Positions 27,701-35,885 are shown, counted from the stretch's first letter. The stretch is DNA of 64,000 nucleotides from Blastococcus_B deserti (GCF_042682525.1 NZ_JBHUHP010000001.1:620001-684000), one strand, 5' to 3'. Translations and numbers: made by a program. Notes: generated by a model from the sequence alone, not told the origin.

Positions 27701-27797
27701 GACACGCCGCTAGAGTGAGCACGACCCGTCGCCGCGTCCCTGGGCCGGCGAACCCGAACCGCACCGCACCACTGGTGGGTGGATCCCGAGGAGTGTC

Positions 27798-28187
27798 GTG
27801 GCGACCCTGCAGGTCGAGTTGGTGGCCGTCGAGCGGAAGATCTGGTCCGGCGAGGCGACGATGGTCATCGCCCGCACGACCGAGGGCGAGCTGGGTGTGC
27901 TGCCCGGCCACGCACCGTTGCTGGGGGAGCTGGCGGGCGGCGGCGTGGTCACCATCCGCACCGAGTCGGGTGAGGACGTCGTCGTGGCGGCCCACGGCGG
28001 GTTCCTGTCGGTCACCGATCGCGGGGTGTCGATCCTCGCCGAGACCGCCGAGATCTCCACGGAGATCGACGTGGAGCGGGCCCGCGGGGCGCTGCGCCGG
28101 GCCGAGGACGCCGGCGACGACCCGGAGGCCCTCGCGGCCGCCCGCCGCGCCCTGTCGCGGCTGCGTGCCGCGGGCGAGAGCGCCTGA
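27798..28187 (+). CDS. atpC: ATP synthase F1 subunit epsilon
   Basis: The rotor subunit that regulates F1. The beta-sandwich domain reads LQVELVAVERKIWSGEATMV and LGVLPGHAPLLGELAGGG, and a short C-terminal helical hairpin follows (RARGALRRAEDAGDDPEALA). 129 residues. The GTG follows GGAG by about five bases. It is 643 bases from the atpD stop and is followed by the DUF2550 gene. Confidence 0.95.
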   Translation: MATLQVELVAVERKIWSGEATMVIARTTEGELGVLPGHAPLLGELAGGGVVTIRTESGEDVVVAAHGGFLSVTDRGVSILAETAEISTEIDVERARGALRRAEDAGDDPEALAAARRALSRLRAAGESA

Positions 28188-28236
28188 GCTCCCCGGCTCC
28201 TGCCGCGCGACGGGTTCCGCCGCACCGGGCCGCGCC

Positions 28237-28638
28237 GTGACCACGGTCCTGCTGGTCCTGCTCGGCGTCCTCGTCGTCGTGCTCGTCGTCGCCTTCCTCC
28301 TGCGCCGGCGCTTCCTGCTGTCCGGCCTGGGGGCGGTCACGATGTGGCTGCGGCCGGGCGGCTCCCGGCGGTGGTCGGTGGGGGTGGCCTGGTACGGCGG
28401 CGACGTCCTGCTCTGGTACCGCGGGCTGTCCCTCGCCGTGCGGCCGCACGAACGGCTCTGCCGTTCCGAGATCCGGGTGAGCTCGCGTCGGACGCCCAAC
28501 CGGGACGACCTCGCGCTCCCCTCGGACGTCGTCGTCCTCGCCATCGCCACCCCCGAGGGTCCGCGGGAGCTCGCCATGGAGGGCTCCACGGTGACCGGTT
28601 TCCTCTCCTGGGTGGAGTCGGCGCCGCCGGGCAGCTGA
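28237..28638 (+). CDS. DUF2550 family membrane protein
   Basis: A 133-residue protein with one N-terminal membrane helix (VLLVLLGVLVVVLVVAFLL) followed by a small domain with GGSRRWSVGVAWYGGDVLLW and the end LAMEGSTVTGFLSWVES. DUF2550 is found next to atpC in many actinobacteria. Function unknown. Confidence 0.85.
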   Translation: MTTVLLVLLGVLVVVLVVAFLLRRRFLLSGLGAVTMWLRPGGSRRWSVGVAWYGGDVLLWYRGLSLAVRPHERLCRSEIRVSSRRTPNRDDLALPSDVVVLAIATPEGPRELAMEGSTVTGFLSWVESAPPGS

Positions 28639-28695
28639 GGGGCCCCGTCCCGGGCTTGGCCCCGAGCCGGCGAGGGGGAGGAGTACGGGGTCCTT
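28639..28695 (-). terminator. AAGGACC hairpin repeat between convergent genes
   Basis: Read on the minus strand, AAGGACCCCGT starts directly after the PduO stop codon and the element ends directly after the DUF2550 stop on the other strand. CCCCGT.CC pairs with GGGACGGGG, with an inner CCCTCGCCGGCTCGGGG hairpin. It fills the whole gap between two convergent genes and can serve as terminator for both. Confidence 0.7.
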
Positions 28696-29301
28696 CTACT
28701 CGCTGGTCCCCGAGCGCTGGGCGTGGACGCCGCTGTGCGCTCCGGGCTCCCACAGGACGTCGCCGCCCGGGTTGGCCACGCGGGCCAGGATGAACAGCAG
28801 GTCCGACAGCCGGTTCAGGTAGCGGGCCGTCTCGGGGTTGGTCCGCTCCGCGTCCACCGCCAGCAGGGCCCAGACGCTCCGCTCGGCCCGCCTCGCCACC
28901 ACCCGGGCCTGGTGCAGGAGCGCCGCCGCCGGGGTGCCGCCGGGGAGGATGAAGCTGTCCAGCTTCGGCAGCGACTCGTTGTACTCGTCGCAGGCCGCCT
29001 CCAGCCGCTCGGTGTAGGCCGCGGTCACCCGCAGCGGCGGGTACTGCGGGTCGGGGGTGATGGGCGTGGACAGGTCGGCGCCGACGTCGAAGAGGTCGTT
29101 CTGGATGCTCCGCAGCAGCCCGGCGACGCGCGCATCGGGCGCGCCCAGGGCCAGGGCGGTGCCGAGCACGCTGTTGGTCTCGTCGACGTCGGCGTAGGCG
29201 ACCAGCCGGGGATCGGTCTTGGCCACCCGGCTCATGTCGCCGAGGTGCGTCTGCCCGGCGTCGCCGGTCTTGGTGTAGATGCGGGTCAGCCGGACGGTCA
29301 T
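28696..29301 (-). CDS. PduO-type cob(I)alamin adenosyltransferase
   Basis: Transfers adenosyl from ATP to cob(I)alamin, giving the coenzyme B12 form used by acyl-CoA mutases. The ATP motif RIYTKTGDAGQTHLGDMSRV, the central DVDETNSVLG and the C-terminal NRLSDLLFILARVAN are typical of the PduO/MMAB group. Length 201. Two B12-dependent mutases (31215 and 56654) and the MeaB chaperone are encoded in the same window, so this enzyme probably serves them. A TAGGCT box lies six bases before the ATG, with no ribosome binding site. Confidence 0.93.
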   Translation of the reverse strand: MTVRLTRIYTKTGDAGQTHLGDMSRVAKTDPRLVAYADVDETNSVLGTALALGAPDARVAGLLRSIQNDLFDVGADLSTPITPDPQYPPLRVTAAYTERLEAACDEYNESLPKLDSFILPGGTPAAALLHQARVVARRAERSVWALLAVDAERTNPETARYLNRLSDLLFILARVANPGGDVLWEPGAHSGVHAQRSGTSE

Positions 29302-29307
29302 GCCGCG

Positions 29308-29313
29308 AGCCTA
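29308..29313 (-). promoter_or_regulatory. Predicted -10 box of pduO, leaderless layout
   Basis: On the minus strand TAGGCT-CGCGGC-ATG places the -10 box six bases before the start codon. The mRNA should begin at the ATG. Confidence 0.45.
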
Positions 29314-29318
29314 GAAGT

Positions 29319-29410
29319 GCAAGGACCCTCCTGCGCCCCGCCCCTCGCTGGCGCTCGGAGCCGGTCCCTGCAGGAGGGCCGTTCCGGCACGTCACCGGGC
29401 TCGCGGCCGG
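29319..29410 (+). repeat. AAGGACC repeat between pduO and murA
   Basis: GCAAGGACCCTCCTGC pairs at a distance with GCAGGAGGGCC (ending about 29380); a tail GTTCCGGCACGTCACCGGG follows. Here the element sits in a divergent promoter region, not after a stop codon. Confidence 0.6.
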
Positions 29411-29430
29411 ACCCCGCAGCGGGGCCACCG

Positions 29431-29436
29431 TAGGGT
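29431..29436 (+). promoter_or_regulatory. Predicted -10 box of murA, leaderless layout
   Basis: TAGGGT lies six bases before the GTG at 29443. No separate ribosome binding site fits. Confidence 0.35.
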
Positions 29437-29442
29437 GGGCCG

Positions 29443-30723
29443 GTGGAGTGCTTCGAGGTGACCGGCGGCACGGCCCTGACCGGGCGGGTCCGGGTCACCG
29501 GTGCCAAGAACAGCGCCCTGAAGCTCATGGCGGCCGCGCTGCTGGCACCGGGGCGTTCCACGATCGACGAGGTGCCCGACATCCTCGACGTCGCGATCAT
29601 GAGCGAGGTGCTGCGCCGGCTGGGCTGCGAGGTGGAGTACGAGCGCACCGGTGGCGGGGGAGGCGGAGGCCGCGTCCTCATCGATGTCCCGGACAAGCCT
29701 TCCACCGAGACCGACTACGACCTCGTCCGGCGGATGCGCGCCTCCATCAGCGTCCTCGGCCCCCTCGTGGCCCGGTGCGGCAGCGCGCGGGTGGCGTTGC
29801 CCGGCGGCGACGCCATCGGCTCGCGCGGCCTCGACATGCACATCTCGGGCCTGGAGCGGCTGGGCGCCACCATCGTCAGCGAGCACGGGTTCCTCGTGGC
29901 GACCGCACCCCGGCTGACCGGCACCTCCATCTGGCTGGACTTCCCGTCGGTGGGCGCCACCGAGAACCTCGTCATGGCCGCCGTGCTGGCCAGCGGCACC
30001 ACCGTGATCGACAACGCCGCCCGGGAGCCGGAGATCGTCGACCTCTGCGCCATGCTCGGCGCGATGGGCGCCCGCATCGACGGCGCCGGCACCTCCACCA
30101 TCACCGTCGAGGGCGTGGAGGCGCTCGCTCCCATCGCGTACACGACCGTTCCCGACCGGATCGTCGCCGGCACGTGGGCGATCGGTGCGGTGATGACCCG
30201 GGGGGACGTCGTCATCGAGCGGGCCGTTCCCGAGCACCTCACCGTGGCCCTGGACAAGCTGACCGACGCAGGCGCGACGGTGGAGGCCCGGGCCGACGGC
30301 ATCCGGGTCGCCATGACCGAGCGGCCCCGCTGCGTCGACATCGTCACCCTCCCGTTCCCCGGCTTCCCGACCGATCTGCAGCCCATGGCCGTGGCGCTCG
30401 CCGCCGTCTCCACCGGGACCGCGCTGATCACCGAGAACGTCTTCGAGGGCCGGTTCATGTTCGTCAACGAGCTGGTGCGGCTCGGTGCCGACGTGCGGAT
30501 CGACGGCCACCACGCCGTCGTCCGCGGGCGGGAGCGGCTCTCCAGCGCGCCGGTGGTCGCGACCGACATCCGGGCCGGTGCCGGCCTGGTGCTCGCGGGG
30601 CTGGTCTCCGACGGCGTCACCGAGGTGCAGGAGGTGCACCACGTCGACCGCGGCTATCCCGACTTCGTCGAGCAGCTGCGTGGTCTGGGCGCCCGGATCG
30701 AACGGACCCAGCGGCCCGCGTGA
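29443..30723 (+). CDS. murA: UDP-GlcNAc enolpyruvyl transferase, Asp-type active site
   Basis: MurA performs the first committed step of peptidoglycan synthesis, adding enolpyruvate to UDP-GlcNAc. GAKNSALKLMAAALLA at the N-terminus and the loop region RASISVLGPLVARCGSARVA are canonical. The residue that is Cys115 in Escherichia coli (GGCAIG) is Asp123 here (GGDAIG), the change that makes mycobacterial and chlamydial MurA insensitive to fosfomycin. A run of seven Gly at 70-76 sits in a surface loop. Length 426. It is divergent from pduO. Confidence 0.96.
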   Translation: MECFEVTGGTALTGRVRVTGAKNSALKLMAAALLAPGRSTIDEVPDILDVAIMSEVLRRLGCEVEYERTGGGGGGGRVLIDVPDKPSTETDYDLVRRMRASISVLGPLVARCGSARVALPGGDAIGSRGLDMHISGLERLGATIVSEHGFLVATAPRLTGTSIWLDFPSVGATENLVMAAVLASGTTVIDNAAREPEIVDLCAMLGAMGARIDGAGTSTITVEGVEALAPIAYTTVPDRIVAGTWAIGAVMTRGDVVIERAVPEHLTVALDKLTDAGATVEARADGIRVAMTERPRCVDIVTLPFPGFPTDLQPMAVALAAVSTGTALITENVFEGRFMFVNELVRLGADVRIDGHHAVVRGRERLSSAPVVATDIRAGAGLVLAGLVSDGVTEVQEVHHVDRGYPDFVEQLRGLGARIERTQRPA

Positions 30724-30751
30724 GCCGTCGTGCCGGGGTAGGGGAGGTGCC

Positions 30752-31078
30752 TCAACCCGGGAAGCTGGTCGCCAGCGAACGGGCCCGGGCGGCGTCCTCG
30801 GGGAAGACCAGCACGTCGGCCCGGTGCGGCGCCGGGCAGCGGACCGTGGACCGGATCCCTGCGTCGGACAGCACCGCGCGCAGCGCCAGCGCGGTCTCGC
30901 GGCGGGACAGCGTGGCCACGAGCGTCAGCAGGCCGTCGTCCGTCGCCGGCGGGCTCGGCCGGCGCCCGTGCCCGGAACCGAACGCCCACCGCATGAAGAG
31001 TGCCAGGAGGCCGAGGGCGACGAACGCGATCGCCGGCCCCACCAGGTAGTGCAGGCCACTGCCCGCCCCGACCGGCAT
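30752..31078 (-). CDS. Membrane protein with DUF2007-like domain
   Basis: A 108-residue protein with one N-terminal membrane helix (LVGPAIAFVALGLLALFMRW), a Pro/Ser linker and a C-terminal fold LTLVATLSRRETALALRAVL then DAGIRSTVR and VLVFPEDAARARSLA, which resembles the ferredoxin-like DUF2007 'signal transducing' domain. The ATG at 31078 is chosen because AGGAGGAGG lies just upstream; the longer frame from 31144 runs through a repeat-like hairpin. It converges with murA, leaving 28 bases. Confidence 0.65.
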   Translation of the reverse strand: MPVGAGSGLHYLVGPAIAFVALGLLALFMRWAFGSGHGRRPSPPATDDGLLTLVATLSRRETALALRAVLSDAGIRSTVRCPAPHRADVLVFPEDAARARSLATSFPG

Positions 31079-31094
31079 TGCCCTCCTCCTGCGC

Positions 31095-31130
31095 GGCGCG
31101 TGCCTCGGGGGGCACGAGGGTCCTTGCTCG
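31095..31130 (-). repeat. Short AAGGACC hairpin element
   Basis: On the minus strand AAGGACCCT is followed by CGTGCC-CCCCGA-GGCACG, a small hairpin. It resembles the start of the 29319 element. It lies in the leader of the DUF2007-like gene. Confidence 0.4.
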
Positions 31131-31179
31131 TCCGAGTGTGCCACCGGTCAGGGTCGCGTGCGGTCCCCGAGGCGGGGAT

Positions 31180-31206
31180 GCTACCGGCGAGTAACCGCCC
31201 TACACT
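31180..31206 (+). promoter_or_regulatory. ecm operator and promoter
   Basis: GCTACCGGCGAGTAACCG (31180-31197) is an imperfect copy of the palindrome also found before the 3-hydroxybutyryl-CoA dehydrogenase and ccr genes. It is followed by a -10 box TACACT (31201-31206), 8 bases before the ATG at 31215. The palindrome would lie between -35 and -10, where a repressor blocks polymerase. No ribosome binding site is present, so the mRNA is probably leaderless. Confidence 0.6.
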
Positions 31207-31214
31207 CCGCCGGT

Positions 31215-33269
31215 ATGCCGTTCCCTTCGAAGCCGTTGGAGCGCGACCGTCCCTGGGTCATGCGCACCTACGCCGGCCACTCGTCGCCGGCCGAGTCCAA
31301 CGCCCTGTACCGGCGCAACCTGGCGAAGGGGCAGACCGGTCTCTCGGTCGCCTTCGACCTGCCGACGCAGACGGGGTACGACCCCGACGACGAGCTCGCG
31401 GTCGGCGAGGTCGGCAAGGTCGGTGTGCCCATCACCCACATCGGCGACATGCGCGCGCTCTTCGACGGCATCCCGCTCGACGAGATGAACACGTCGATGA
31501 CGATCAACGCGACCGCGATGTGGCTGCTGGCGCTCTACCAGGCGGTGGCCATCGAGCAGGCGGAGGGCACGGGCGCCGACCCCGACGAAGTCCTGCGCCG
31601 GCTCGCCGGCACGACGCAGAACGACATCATCAAGGAGTACCTGTCGCGGGGGACCTACGTCTTCCCGCCGGCTCCCTCGATGCGGTTGATCACCGACATG
31701 GTCGCCTACACGGTCACCGCGATGCCGAAGTGGAACCCGATCAACATCTGCAGCTACCACCTGCAGGAGGCCGGGGCGACGCCGGAGCAGGAGATCGCCT
31801 ACGCCCTCAGCACCGCGATCGCCGTCCTCGACTCCGTCCGCGACTCCGGGCAGGTGCCGCAGGAGAAGTTCGGCGAGGTCGTCGCCCGCATCTCCTTCTT
31901 CGTCAACGCGGGGGTCCGCTTCGTCGAGGAGATGTGCAAGATGCGCGCCTTCACCCAGCTCTGGGACGAGCTGACGAAGGAGCGCTACGGCGTGCAGGAC
32001 CCGAAGCACCGCCGGTTCCGGTACGGCGTGCAGGTCAACTCGCTGGGTCTCACGGAGGCGCAGCCCGAGAACAACGTGCAGCGCATCGTGCTCGAGATGC
32101 TCGCCGTGACGCTCTCCCGCGACGCGCGCGCCCGCGCGATCCAGCTGCCCGCGTGGAACGAGGCGCTCGGCCTGCCCCGGCCGTGGGACCAGCAGTGGTC
32201 GCTGCGCCTGCAGCAGGTGCTGGCCTATGAGACCGACCTGCTCGAGTACGAGGACCTGTTCACCGGGTCGGTCGTCATCGAGAAGAAGGTCGCCGAGATC
32301 GTCGAGGGCGCCCGCGCCGAGATCGCCCGGGTGCAGGAGATGGGCGGGGCCGTCGCGGCCGTCGAGTCCGGCTACATGAAGGGCCAGCTCGTCGCGTCGC
32401 TGGCCGAGCGCCGCCGCCGGATGGAGAACGGCGAGGACGTCGTCGTCGGCGTCAACAAGTTCGAGACCACCGAGCCCAACCCGCTGACCGCTGACCTCGA
32501 CGCCGCGATCATGGTGGTCGACCCGGCCGTCGAGGCCGCTGCCCGCGAGGCGGTGCAGAAGTGGCGCGCCGAGCGGAATCCGGAGCCGGTGGAGCGGGCG
32601 CTCGAGCGGCTGCGCGCGGTCGCCGCCACCGACGAGAACCTCATGGCGGCGACCCTCGAGTGCGCCCGAGCGGGTGTGACGACGGGGGAGTGGGCCGGGG
32701 TGCTGCGCGAGGTGTTCGGCGAGTACCGGGCCCCCACCGGCGTCGCCGCCGCCACCGGTGGCGGCGAGGCCGACGACACCCTGGCCGGCGTCCGGGACCG
32801 GGTCCGCGCCACCGGCGAGGAGCTGGGCGGCCGGCTGCGGTTCCTGGTCGGCAAGCCGGGGCTCGACGGGCACTCGAACGGCGCCGAGCAGATCGCCGTG
32901 CGGGCCCGCGACGCCGGCTTCGAGGTCATCTACCAGGGCATCCGGCTCACCCCGGCGCAGATCGTCTCCGCTGCGGTCGAGGAGGACGTCCACGTCGTCG
33001 GCCTGTCGGTCCTGTCCGGCTCCCACCTGCAGGTGGTGCCCGCGGTCCTCCGGGGCCTGAAGGACGCCGGTCTCGACGACGTCCCGGTCGTGGTCGGCGG
33101 GATCATCCCCGACAGCGATGCCCGGAGGCTCCGCGAGCAGGGAGTGGCCCGCGTCTTCACGCCGAAGGACTTCGGGCTGACCGACATCATGGGTCAGATC
33201 GTCGACGTGATCCGCGAGGCGAACGGCCTGCCCGCCCACGCCGGCGAGCGCATCCCGGAGCCGGCCTGA
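31215..33269 (+). CDS. ecm: Ethylmalonyl-CoA mutase (MeaA type)
   Basis: A coenzyme B12-dependent mutase that converts (2R)-ethylmalonyl-CoA to (2S)-methylsuccinyl-CoA in the EMC pathway. The TIM barrel begins at once (WVMRTYAGHSSPAESNALYR; Tyr19 and, at about 145, Arg in KEYLSRGTYVFPP bind the acyl carboxylate as in carboxylated-substrate mutases). The C-terminal B12 domain has the DxHxxG motif in GKPGLDGHSNG (about 552-562) and GLSVLSGSHL. At 684 residues it lacks the N-terminal extension of methylmalonyl-CoA mutase. MeaA identity rests on YAGHS and on the ccr, epimerase and meaB genes nearby. Substrate choice between ethylmalonyl- and methylmalonyl-CoA cannot be proven from sequence alone. 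Confidence 0.88.
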   Translation: MPFPSKPLERDRPWVMRTYAGHSSPAESNALYRRNLAKGQTGLSVAFDLPTQTGYDPDDELAVGEVGKVGVPITHIGDMRALFDGIPLDEMNTSMTINATAMWLLALYQAVAIEQAEGTGADPDEVLRRLAGTTQNDIIKEYLSRGTYVFPPAPSMRLITDMVAYTVTAMPKWNPINICSYHLQEAGATPEQEIAYALSTAIAVLDSVRDSGQVPQEKFGEVVARISFFVNAGVRFVEEMCKMRAFTQLWDELTKERYGVQDPKHRRFRYGVQVNSLGLTEAQPENNVQRIVLEMLAVTLSRDARARAIQLPAWNEALGLPRPWDQQWSLRLQQVLAYETDLLEYEDLFTGSVVIEKKVAEIVEGARAEIARVQEMGGAVAAVESGYMKGQLVASLAERRRRMENGEDVVVGVNKFETTEPNPLTADLDAAIMVVDPAVEAAAREAVQKWRAERNPEPVERALERLRAVAATDENLMAATLECARAGVTTGEWAGVLREVFGEYRAPTGVAAATGGGEADDTLAGVRDRVRATGEELGGRLRFLVGKPGLDGHSNGAEQIAVRARDAGFEVIYQGIRLTPAQIVSAAVEEDVHVVGLSVLSGSHLQVVPAVLRGLKDAGLDDVPVVVGGIIPDSDARRLREQGVARVFTPKDFGLTDIMGQIVDVIREANGLPAHAGERIPEPA

Positions 33270-33325
33270 CCGGGTACGCACCCGGCCGGTTGCCCTCGAC
33301 CGCGCGGGCGTGGTGGGGTCGTCCC

Positions 33326-34099
33326 ATGAGCAGCGAGGGCGCGCCCCGGGTCGAGCGGGACGGCGACACCGTCCGCATCACGATGACGCGGGCGCCCAAG
33401 CGGAACGCGCTCTCCCGCGACCACCTGGAGCAACTGGTCACCGCCTTCGCCGAGGTCGGCGGTACGGATGCGACCGGCATCGTGCTGGCCGGGGAGGGCC
33501 CCGTGTTCAGCGCCGGTCACGACCTCGGCGAGGTCGGCGGCCGGGCCCTGCCGGAGGTGCGCAGCCTGCTGCAGCTGTGCACCGAGCTCATGCGGACCAT
33601 CCAGGACGTGCCGCAGGTGGTCGTGGCCCGCGTGCACGCCCTGGCCACCGCGGCCGGCTGCCAGCTGGTGGCCTCCTGCGACCTGGCCGTCGCGGCGGAG
33701 TCGGCCGGTTTCGCCGCCCCCGGCGGCAAGGGTGGCTGGTTCTGCCACACGCCGATGGTGGCGATCGCGCGCAACGTCGGCCGCAAGCGCGCGATGGAGA
33801 TGGCGCTCACCGGCGACGTCATCGACGCGCGCACCGCCCTGGAGTGGGGCCTGGTCAACCGGGTGGTCCCCGACGCGGAGCTCGACGCCGCGGTGGCCGA
33901 GCTCCTGGGCCGGGCGACGCGCGGCTCGCGGACGAGCAAGGGCCTGGGGAAGCAGACCCTGTACGCCCAGCTCGACCGTCCCGAGCAGGACGCCTACGGC
34001 ATCGCGGTCGAGGTCATGGCGGCCTCCAGCCAGCTCCCCGGCGCGCGGGAGTGGACCGCGGCCTTCCTGGAGAAGCGCCGGCCCGTGTGGACCGACTGA
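33326..34099 (+). CDS. Crotonase-fold protein, ECHDC3-like, catalytic Glu residues missing
   Basis: A 257-residue enoyl-CoA hydratase/isomerase family member. The oxyanion-hole sequences are VFSAGHDLGEV and ATAAGCQLVASCDLAVA. At the position of the first catalytic Glu of enoyl-CoA hydratase (GGCEL) it has Gln (GCQL), and the second (PEILLG) is replaced by FAAPGGKGGWFCHTPM. This is the pattern of the ECHDC3 group, which may not be a hydratase. It follows ecm by 56 bases with its own ATG, so it is likely in the same transcript, but a crotonyl-CoA hydratase role is doubtful. Confidence 0.82.
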   Translation: MSSEGAPRVERDGDTVRITMTRAPKRNALSRDHLEQLVTAFAEVGGTDATGIVLAGEGPVFSAGHDLGEVGGRALPEVRSLLQLCTELMRTIQDVPQVVVARVHALATAAGCQLVASCDLAVAAESAGFAAPGGKGGWFCHTPMVAIARNVGRKRAMEMALTGDVIDARTALEWGLVNRVVPDAELDAAVAELLGRATRGSRTSKGLGKQTLYAQLDRPEQDAYGIAVEVMAASSQLPGAREWTAAFLEKRRPVWTD

Positions 34100-34100
34100 C

Positions 34101-34180
34101 GAAGGACCCCCTCCCCCTTCGCGCCCTCGGGGGTGAGCGCTGCCGCACGTCGCGCCGCTCGCGGCGGTTCCCGCGCGCGG
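34101..34180 (+). terminator. AAGGACC hairpin repeat after the crotonase gene
   Basis: Begins one base after the stop with GAAGGACCCCCTC. CCCCC-TTCGCGCCCT-CGGGGG forms the hairpin, followed by the family tail GCCGCACGTCGCGCCGCTCG. The rest of the gap up to 34375 holds no gene I can support. Confidence 0.65.
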
Positions 34181-34235
34181 ACGCCCGTCGGGGTGAGTCC
34201 GCCCACATCCGGGATGCGGGCGCCGTCGGATGGCC

Positions 34236-34262
34236 TTGACCCTCGCGTGCAGAACGTATGGG
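34236..34262 (+). promoter_or_regulatory. Possible dctA promoter
   Basis: TTGACC (34236-34241) and TATGGG (34257-34262) are 15 bases apart, shorter than ideal. About 110 bases of leader would follow. Confidence 0.25.
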
Positions 34263-34375
34263 GGCTCACGCGACGGCGTGCGCTGGACTACGGCCGGGTG
34301 ACGACCGCCGGCTGTTGACGCCGCGCGCACCCCCGTCCCCTCCCGACGTCCCCGCAGTCTCCGAAAGGCACCCTC

Positions 34376-35722
34376 GTGCTCGCACGTCTCCGCCGCGTCC
34401 CGTTCGCGGCGCAGGTCCTCCTCGCCCTCGTACTGGGCGTCGTCCTCGGGCTGGTGGCCCGGGACCTGGGCCCCGTCGCCGACGGCTCGCCCAACTGGCT
34501 GACCAGCACCCTCCAGACCATCGGCGGCACCTTCGTCACGCTGCTGAAGACCCTCGTCCCCCCGCTGATCGTCACCGCGGTGATCGTCAGCATCGCCAAC
34601 CTCAAGCAGGTCTCCAACGCCGCCCGGCTGGCCGGCCAGACCCTGCTGTGGTTCGCCGTCACGGCGCTGATCGCCGTCTCGATCGGCATCGGCCTCGGCC
34701 TGCTGACCGAGCCGGGCCGCAACAGCTCCGTCGACGCCGCCGCGCAGACCGAACCGGAGACCACCGGCTCCTGGTGGGACTTCCTCACCGGCCTGGTGCC
34801 GAGCAACATCCTCGGCCTGCAGGGTTCCGCGGAGGGCGCGCTCTCGTTCAACGTGCTGCAGCTGATCGTGCTGGCCGCGGCCATCGGCGTGGCCGCGCTC
34901 AAGGTGGGCGCGCCCGCCGAGCCCTTCCTCGGCTTCGTCCGGTCCGCGCTGGCGATCGTCCAGAAGATGCTGTGGTGGGTCATCCTGCTGGCGCCGCTGG
35001 GCACGGTCGGCCTGATCGGCAACGCGGTCGCGACCTACGGCTGGGAGTCCCTCGGCTCGCTCGGCGTCTTCGCCGGTGCCGTCTACGCGGGCCTCGCGCT
35101 GGTGCTCTTCGTCGTCTACCCGGTCGTGCTGCGCCTGCACGGCCTCTCGCCGCTGCGGTACTTCGCCGGTGCCTGGCCGGCCATCCAGCTCGCCTTCGTC
35201 TCCCGGTCGTCCATCGGCACCCTGCCGGTGACCGAGCGCGTGACCGAGCAGAACCTCGGCGTCCCGCGGTCGTACGCGTCGTTCGCCGTTCCGCTGGGCG
35301 CGACCACCAAGATGGACGGCTGCGCGGCGATCTACCCGGCGCTGGCCGCCATCTTCGTGGCCCAGTTCTTCGGCGTGGACCTGTCGATCACCGACTACCT
35401 GCTGATCGCCCTGGTCTCCGTCGTGGGCTCGGCCGCCACCGCGGGCGTCACCGGCGCGGTGGTCATGCTCACGCTGACCCTGTCCACGCTCGGGCTGCCC
35501 CTGGCCGGCGTCGGACTGCTTCTCGCGATCGACCCGATCCTCGACATGGGCCGGACCGCGGTGAACGTCGCCGGCCAGGCCCTGGTGCCGACGATCGTGG
35601 CCAAGCGCGAGGGGATCCTCGACGTCGAGCGCTACCGGTCCGGCCGCCCGGCCGAGCCGCTCGCCGTGGTCGAGGAGACCGGTGGCGTGGACGCCGACCT
35701 GCGGCAGCCCGCAACCGTCTGA
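34376..35722 (+). CDS. dctA: Dicarboxylate/amino acid:cation symporter
   Basis: A DAACS-family transporter (448 residues) taking up C4-dicarboxylates or acidic amino acids with sodium ions or protons. The family motifs are present: the Ser-rich hairpin AFVSRSSIGTLPVTE, the GATTKMDGCA version of the NMDGT motif, and IDPILDMGRTAVNVAGQAL in the last transport helix with the substrate-carboxylate Arg. Substitution of Thr-Lys for Thr-Asn before MDG is mildly unusual. The GTG start follows GAAAGG. C4 acids are intermediates of the pathways encoded around it, but no direct link is shown. Confidence 0.9.
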   Translation: MLARLRRVPFAAQVLLALVLGVVLGLVARDLGPVADGSPNWLTSTLQTIGGTFVTLLKTLVPPLIVTAVIVSIANLKQVSNAARLAGQTLLWFAVTALIAVSIGIGLGLLTEPGRNSSVDAAAQTEPETTGSWWDFLTGLVPSNILGLQGSAEGALSFNVLQLIVLAAAIGVAALKVGAPAEPFLGFVRSALAIVQKMLWWVILLAPLGTVGLIGNAVATYGWESLGSLGVFAGAVYAGLALVLFVVYPVVLRLHGLSPLRYFAGAWPAIQLAFVSRSSIGTLPVTERVTEQNLGVPRSYASFAVPLGATTKMDGCAAIYPALAAIFVAQFFGVDLSITDYLLIALVSVVGSAATAGVTGAVVMLTLTLSTLGLPLAGVGLLLAIDPILDMGRTAVNVAGQALVPTIVAKREGILDVERYRSGRPAEPLAVVEETGGVDADLRQPATV

Positions 35723-35880
35723 GAAAGGACCCCGTCCTCCTCACCCCTCGCACGCTCGGGGTGAGCCTCGGGACGGGGCCACCGTCCTCCTCACCCCTCG
35801 CACGCTCGGGGTGAGCCTCGGGACGGGGCCACCGTCCTCCTCACCCCTCGCACGCTCGGGGTGAGCCTCGGGACGGGGCC
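35723..35880 (+). repeat. AAGGACC element with three 50-bp tandem copies
   Basis: GAAAGGAC follows the dctA stop at once. A 50-bp unit then occurs three times in direct tandem (35731-35780, 35781-35830, 35831-35880), identical except for the first base of copy one. Each unit is a hairpin in itself: CCGTCC with GGACGG and CTCACCCC with GGGGTGAG around TCGCACGCT. The copies could also pair with each other. Confidence 0.95.
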
Positions 35881-35885
35881 GACGG

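Noticed and set aside
31079..31214. Cobalamin riboswitch before ecm
   Set aside because: No B12-box-like sequence; the space is taken by an operator and a promoter placing the transcript start at the ATG.
34133..34318. 61-residue ORF between the crotonase and dctA genes
   Set aside because: It runs through the repeat tail, has no ribosome binding site and a non-gene-like composition.
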